DNA from: Gymnothorax reevesii
Taxonomy: Eukaryota > Chordata > Actinopteri > Anguilliformes > Muraenidae
Reading direction: 5' to 3'
Assembly: GCA_029721435.1 (NCBI GenBank)
Contig: CM056582.1
Coordinates: 38,894,611 to 38,958,610, forward strand
DNA: 64,000 nt
Shown here: positions 58,875-64,000 of the stretch, one piece after another
Layout: every line of letters starts with the position of its first letter
Position numbering within the stretch: the first letter of the stretch is position 1
The notes under the pieces: model-generated
What the model saw: only the letters and a program-made list of their open reading frames with translations
Databases searched by the model: none
Told to the model about the DNA's origin: nothing
Program-made: the position numbers and the translations under genes

Positions 58875-60052
58875 ATGGATGATTTCTTGGCATCACCAAC
58901 CGTAGAGGTTTTGAAGTCTTTAAAAAAGATAGAACTGCTAGAAATATGCAGAGATTTAGAGCTGACAGAGGTAAAACCAGCCATGCGAAAAGCAAGACTG
59001 GCTAGACAGATTGTTGAATATTACATTGATGAAAATGTGTTTGCACCAGGAGATCTGGAACAGTTTCCAGTGGAAAATCCAAATATAGAAATGGAACTTA
59101 AATTTAAAATGCTAGAGATTGAAAGGGAGGAAAAAGAAAAACAAAGGCAGTTTGAGTTGGAAAAAATTAGCAAGAGAAGAAAAACAAAGAATTTGAGAGA
59201 GGGAGAGAGAAAGAGGAAAAAGCAGAAAGACAGAGACAGAGAGATTTTGAATTCGAGAAGTTAGATAGAGAAGAAAGACTCCAAATGGAGCAACTAAAAA
59301 TTAAAATTGAAACTAAAAATAAATTTTGTGCTAGCCAGAAGGTAAAACTGGCGCCTCCATCCCTGGAGAAGGACGTTGATAACTATTTCCAGTGCTTTGA
59401 AAAGGTCGCTAAAAGTTGCCAGTGGCTAAAGGAACACTGGCCTCTGATGTTGCAAACTGTCCTCAAAGGTAAAGCTCAGCAACCCTATTCGGCTTTGTCT
59501 GCAGATGATTCCTCTGATTATGAGGTTGTCAAAAAGGTTATTTTGAGAGCTTATTAGTTGGTTCCAGAGGCTTACCGACGGAAATTCAGAGGTCTGAAGA
59601 AATATGACAATCAGGCTTATGTGGAATTTGCTAACGAGAAGCAGGTTTGCTTTGAGCACTGGTGTACTTCTATGGAGGTCAAGGATGATTTCAACTCACT
59701 AAAAGAGATGGTGTTAGTGGAATATTTTAAGAACTGTGTTAAAGATGATATTAAGGCCTACCTAAATGAGAAGCAAGCACTGAATTTGTAATCAGCTGCC
59801 AAATTTGCAGATGAATATGCTCTCACACATAAGTCCAAATTTCAGTCTAGCAGTAACAATAAATGGTTCCAATTTCAGAATAAAGGTAACGGTGATACCC
59901 AACATTCCTCACCCAAAGACAAAGACAAATATGGTGATGTTGCTCAGAAATCCAGTCACAGGTCTGATCAAAGTGTGAAAGCTGACAGTGACAAAAGTGG
60001 TCGAGTTTGCAGTTATTGCAAGAAATCTGGTCATGTTACAATGAACTGTTAG
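58875..60052 (+). pseudogene. Gmr1-type gag remnant
   Basis: ATG at 58875 (MDDFLASPTVEVLKSLKK). The N-terminal part has an ELLEICRDLELTEVKPAMRK helix region and a long charged coiled coil rich in E, K and R. A SCAN-like capsid part follows: YFQCFEKVAKSCQWLKEHWP, then VPEAYRRKFRGLKKYDNQAY. The CCHC zinc knuckle CSYCKKSGHVTMNC is at 60008-60049 (C-X2-C-X4-H-X4-C intact), followed directly by TAG. Other in-frame stops are TAG at 59262-59264 and at 59555-59557, and TAA at 59789-59791. Gag forms the particle that packages element RNA; this copy cannot make it. Confidence 0.75.
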
Positions 60053-60103
60053 TTCCTTAAAGCTAAGAAAGAAAGAGAAAAGGATACCAAACCAAATGCC
60101 TTT

Positions 60104-60640
60104 GTGAAAACAAGGTTAGAAACCCCTGTAGGAGATGACCGATCTGCTAAATTGCCTCCTCCTTGTGGGGCTAAGAAGCCTGATACTGCTGACTTTTTGT
60201 GGGAGGAATTTCTTCCATTTGTGTCAGAGGGATTTGTGGCTCTGAATGAGCATTCTATTCCTGTCCCCATTTATATCCTAAGGGATACCGGAGCTTCTCA
60301 GTCACTTTTGTTGATGGACTCCTTGGAGTTACGCGATGAGACCGCTTCTGGGGATTTCATACTTGTACAAGGTATTGAAGGGAGGACTGTATCTGTACCC
60401 CTGTGCTATGTAATCTTGAAGTCAGATTTAGTTACAGGACGGGTAAAGGTGGGACTTATGTCAAGTCTACCTATCAAGGGTGGTTCTCTGTTGCGAGGCA
60501 ATGACCTGGCTGGGGGCAATGTAGTTCCCCCTGTTCATCTTACTTCACAGCCGAGCACTGAGGGTGGCGATGAAGACCCATCTCAGTATCCTTCCTGTGT
60601 AGTGACCCGTGCTATGGCCAAGAAAGCTCAAGAAGAAGAT
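60104..60640 (+). pseudogene. Retropepsin domain
   Basis: Within the open frame 60104-61324. The active-site block is PIYILRDTGASQSLL, with the catalytic Asp in DTGA at 60284-60295, then DFILVQGIEGRTVSVPLCYV and a GRVKVGL block, and LLRGNDLAGG as the typical downstream region. The aspartic protease domain itself seems uninterrupted, and stays in frame with the integrase start. Confidence 0.75.
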
Positions 60641-60829
60641 GATGTGGTGCCGTCCAGCACATTGAATAGTCATGACTCAGGTGGTTCGCCTCATGACTCT
60701 GTTAGGCCTACTGTGGTTTCTCCGTTTGAGGACTTATCAGATACTTTTATCAGTTCTCTGTTCAGCCAGCCAGATGGGTTTGGTGATTCTGCTGTGTCTG
60801 GAGACTGGTCTCTGTCCATAAATCGGTTG

Positions 60830-62186
60830 ATTGAGGAGCAAGCTAATGATCCTGAAATTTGTGTACCAAAGAATAAAGAAATAGACGCAGTTCCAGTTGG
60901 GTATTATCTCAAGGATGGTGTGTTGATGCGGAAGTGGCGCCCTCCTGATATCCCTGCCAATGCAGATTGGGCAGTGGTTAGGCAAATTGTTGTTCCAAAG
61001 GTCTACAGGAATGAGATCTTAACAATGGCTCATAGTTTACCTTTAGGAGGTCATCTTAGTGTTAACAAGACTGTTGATAAGATCATGAAACACTTCCTCT
61101 GGCCTGGGCTTCGGAAAGACGTTTCCAACTTTTGCAAAACCTGTCACACTTGTCAGGTAGTTGGAAAACACCAGTTAGACCCACCTGTAGCTCCACTGCA
61201 GCCTATCCCAGCATTTGGGGAGCCCTTCTCTGAGGTCATTGTTGATTGTGTTGGTCCATTACCCAAGACTAGATCTGGAAATCAGTACTTGTTGTCAAAC
61301 GTGTGCATCTACCAGATTCCCTGAAGCCATACCTCTACGCAACATCAAGGCCACTGCGATCTTGAAGGCTTTGATAAAGTTCTTCACGTTGTTTGGCCTT
61401 CCCAGGGAAATTCATTCAGACTAAGGTAGCAATTTCACTTCTGGATTGTTCCAGCATGTTGTGTATGAACTAGGTGCAAAGCAGATTCTTTCTAGTGCCT
61501 ATCATCCAGAGAGTCAGGGTGCCTTAGAGCGGTTTCATTCCACTCTCAAGACAATGATGATTGCTGTGATCATGAGAAAGACTGGGATGAACGTATTCAT
61601 TTGCTGTTGTTTGCAGCTCGAGAAGCAGTGCAGGAGTCTACTGTATTCAGTCCGTTTGAGCTAGTGTTTTGCCAAGAAGTGAGAGGACCTTATTGTTGAT
61701 ATCAGTCTGTTAGACTATTTCAGCAAGTTCAAGGAAAGATTGCGTGCAGCTTGTGACCTAGCCAAAGAGAACTTGAAATCAAGTCACCGAAAAATGAAAA
61801 CTTGATATGATCATAAGGCTAGAAGCCGTGAGTTTAAACCAGGAGACAAGGTCCTTGTGTTGTTTCCCTGGCAGTCCAATCCATTGCAGGCTAGATTTCA
61901 TGGTCCTTATGAAATTCTAACAAAACTCAATGATCTCAATTACATTGTGAAGACTCCAGATAGGAGAAACCCAAAACAGTTGTGTCACATTAACATGCTG
62001 AAGCCTTATCAAAATAGAAATGCTAGGGTTGCAGCTGTCACTTCAGATTCTCCTATGGCCGAGACTTGTGAAGATGAGGGGGAGTTTGAAGATGAACAAC
62101 CTAGAATTAAATCTGAAGCTCTTTCATGTAAATTGTCAAATTCTGAGGTGTTGCAAAATCTTGATGTAAAACTCCAGCACTTATAA
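60830..62186 (+). pseudogene. Integrase domain, before RT
   Basis: The H2C2 zinc finger spans 61020-61170 (GGHLSVNKTVDKIMKHFLWP and CKTCHTCQ). Core: VIVDCVGPLP with the first Asp near 61240, REIHSD with the second Asp at 61419-61421 followed at once by TAA, and SQGALERFH with the Glu near 61527. So the D, D and E are all visible but in broken frames (shifts near 61300 and 61600). The C-terminal GPY/F module is visible as FHGPYEILTKLNDLNYIV, followed by CHINMLKPYQ. No chromodomain seen. In intact elements it inserts the DNA copy. Confidence 0.8.
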
Positions 62187-62314
62187 CACTCACAGAAAGA
62201 TCAGTTTGAGAGGTTGATCAAGAAATATAAAGATCTATTTCCTCATGTTCCAAGGGAGTTTCTATAGTTTCTCATGATGTAGATGTTGGTGATGCCAAAC
62301 TAATAAAATAGCAT

Positions 62315-63555
62315 CCGTACCGGATGAATCCTGTAAAGAGAAAGATTGCTGAGAAAGAGGTTGAGTACATGTTAGAACATGATATTATCAGACCCTCCAA
62401 TTCAGATTGGAGTTCACCCTGTGTGCTAGTTCTAAAACCTGATGGAAGTACTAGATTCTTTACTGATTATCGCAAAGTCAATGCTGTAACTAGAACTGAT
62501 GTGTTTCCAATACCTAGGATTGATGATTGTATTGATAGAGTAGGGCAAGCAAAGTTTGTGACCAAGATTGATTTATTGAAGGGTTTTTGGTGTGTCCCTT
62601 TAACTGAGAGGGCCAAGAGCATCTCTGCTTTTGCCACACCAGATGGGTTTACCAGTATGAAGTCCTACCCTTTGGCATGAAAAATGCCCCAGCCACGTTC
62701 CGAAGGATGATACAGTCTACAATCGCCGGATTGCCACACACGGGTGCGTACATCGACGACCTGATCACATGATGGAGTGACTCCTGGGAAGAACATTTTA
62801 AAGATGTAGAGACGTTCCAGCGCTTGACCCAGGCTAACCTGACTGTCAACCTGAACAAGAGTGACTTTGGTTGTGCTACTGTCACAAATCTTGGCTATGT
62901 CATAGGGTAAGGTGGCACCCATAAATGCTTAGGTCCATGCCGTCATGGACTATCCAGTTACTGACAACAAAAAAAGCTTTGCGCCGCTTCCTTGGAATGA
63001 TCGGGTACTACCGCAAGTTCTGCAAGAACTTTGCAGAGATTGCTCTCAGTGTCACCAACCAACTGAAGAAAGGCGTAAAGTTCACTTGCGATGAAGCATG
63101 CCAAAGAGCCTTCAATCGCCTGAAGTCTCTGCTGTGTCACTTCCCCGTGCTCAAATCTCCTGACTTCAACAAACCGTTCTCCATTGCAGTCGATGCTAGT
63201 GACCAAGCCTGTGGATCTGTGCTTCGACAGAGAAGTGACTCTGATGACATTGAGCATCCCGTGGCATACTTCTCCAGGAAGTTCAATCGTCACCAAAATA
63301 ACCATTCCACGATAGAGAAGGAGCTGTTGGCTCTGGTTCTATCATAACAAAACTTTGAGATTTATGTTTGTACAGGGCAAAAGCCAATGATTGTGTACAC
63401 TGACCACAATCAGTTAATGTTTGCTAGTTTGATGAAAAACAAGAATCGGAGATTGTTGAATTGGAGTTTGATTTTAGAGTTTGGAGTTTGACTTGGAGAT
63501 TAAGCATGTAAAGGGTACTGACAATGTAATTGCTGATTGCTTATCTCGTGTTTGA
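62315..63555 (+). pseudogene. Reverse transcriptase and RNase H domains
   Basis: RT from HPYRMNPVKRKIAEKEVEYM, DWSSPCVLVLKPDGSTRFF, TDYRKVNAVT, FVTKIDLLKGFWCVPLT (motif A Asp), then after a shift near 62680 LPFGMKNAPATFRRM and GAYIDDLIT with the YIDD active site at about 62749-62760. A stop follows YIDDLIT. LRRFLGMIGYYRKFCKNF marks the connection region. RNase H: FSIAVDASDQACGSVLRQ and STIEKELLALVLS. The end KHVKGTDNVIADCLSRV and TGA (63553-63555) is the usual end of a pol whose last domain is RNase H. Confidence 0.85.
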
Positions 63556-63603
63556 GTATGTGTATATATCACACAAGTTTATTAGCATGTTGTATTACAT
63601 GTA

Positions 63604-64000
63604 CAGGTGCTGATCAACGAATTAGAATAATTTTAAATAGTGCAGTCGTAAAATTTTTAAATGCATTTTTTGTGCAGAAAGCAAATCAGGTGTTCACCGC
63701 GCCTGTCCTACTTGTTAGAGTAATCACAGAACTCGCTACCTGTAAAAAATTTGCTCAGCTGAGCTTTCCAAAAGGCCCATTTAGGTCATTTAACTGTGAC
63801 ACTGTTGTTTTATTGAATTAGAATAATGGAGAAACCGTTTCACTGAATTAGAATAATTTTTATTATAATTAGAATCATCACTTTCTCAGTATTTTGTGGC
63901 TGCCCCCTTAGCTTGTATGACTGCCTGAAGTCTCCGCGGCATCGATTTGACCAGCTTGTCGCAAGTTTCTGCACTCACTGCTTCCCAGGCTGTGGCGATG
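63604..64000 (-). mobile_element. Tc1-like transposon, AGGTGCTG-ended family, second copy (cut by window end)
   Basis: Begins CAGGTGCTGATCAACGAATT at 63604 after TA (63602-63603) and follows the 37998 copy closely, including AAATCAGGTGTTCACCGCGC. The transposase C-terminus (complement ending at TCA 63884-63886, with the AATKY end) is on the minus strand and runs off the window. It lies in the 3' end of the Gmr1-type element. Confidence 0.92.

Larger units (their letters stand above)
58537..63600 (+). mobile_element. Gmr1-type Ty3/gypsy retrotransposon (gag-PR-IN-RT-RH)
   Basis: A short LTR, a primer binding site, gag with a CCHC knuckle, a retropepsin, integrase, then reverse transcriptase and RNase H in that order. 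The integrase lies before RT, the order known for the Gmr1 clade and opposite to ordinary Ty3/gypsy. Coding ends with the usual RH terminus at 63553-63555. The 3' LTR is not visible because a Tc1 element starts at 63604 and the window ends. Stops and shifts break every domain. Confidence 0.85.

Overview
The window is a stretch of animal nuclear DNA, most likely from a ray-finned (teleost-type) fish. The evidence is an interrupted calmodulin gene with vertebrate exon sizes (31, 144, 107 and 136 bp) and a repeat set I recognise from fish genomes: Tc1-like transposons, hAT elements and MITEs, a DIRS element, a Gmr1-type Ty3/gypsy element, CR1/L2/I-type LINEs and tRNA-derived SINEs. It is not bacterial; no operon, ribosome binding site or phage structure is present. 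The species cannot be named from the sequence.

The only convincing host gene is calmodulin on the + strand. Coding exons 2 to 5 lie at 22212-22242, 41547-41690, 47795-47901 and 54409-54544, all with AG/GT borders. Exon 1 (normally just the ATG) and the last coding exon (normally 29 bp) were not found and probably lie outside the window. The encoded protein differs from the otherwise invariant vertebrate calmodulin at four sites (I52V, Y99F, R126K, I130V), which suggests a divergent paralogue. Introns 3 and 4 each start, within about 20 bp of the splice donor, with a minisatellite (31-bp and 28-bp units).

Layout. 1-3200: no gene; two tandem-duplicated repeats and two hairpins. 3210-6937: an I-type LINE broken by a hairpin repeat and a Tc1 element. 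8380-17165: a CR1-like LINE that carries, inside it, a dispersed repeat (family X), a hAT element and a DIRS element, nested four deep. 17180-22200: further repeats and a Harbinger-type MITE. 22212-54544: calmodulin exons, with introns filled by Tc1, hAT, SINE, MITE and tandem repeats plus one unrecognised coding remnant near 37.5 kb. 54640-58530: remnants of an L2 LINE, Tc1 and hAT. 58537-63600: a Gmr1-type LTR retrotransposon in the order gag-PR-IN-RT-RH, ended by a second copy of the 38-kb Tc1 family that runs off the window.

The mobile-element coding regions all carry stops, frameshifts or deletions, so none looks able to move itself. The pattern most worth follow-up is a set of otherwise unrelated short repeats that share GC-core hairpins at an end, a CTGTCCG-like tract just inside, internal tandem units of either about 146 or about 160 bp, and many AAGGTCA words.
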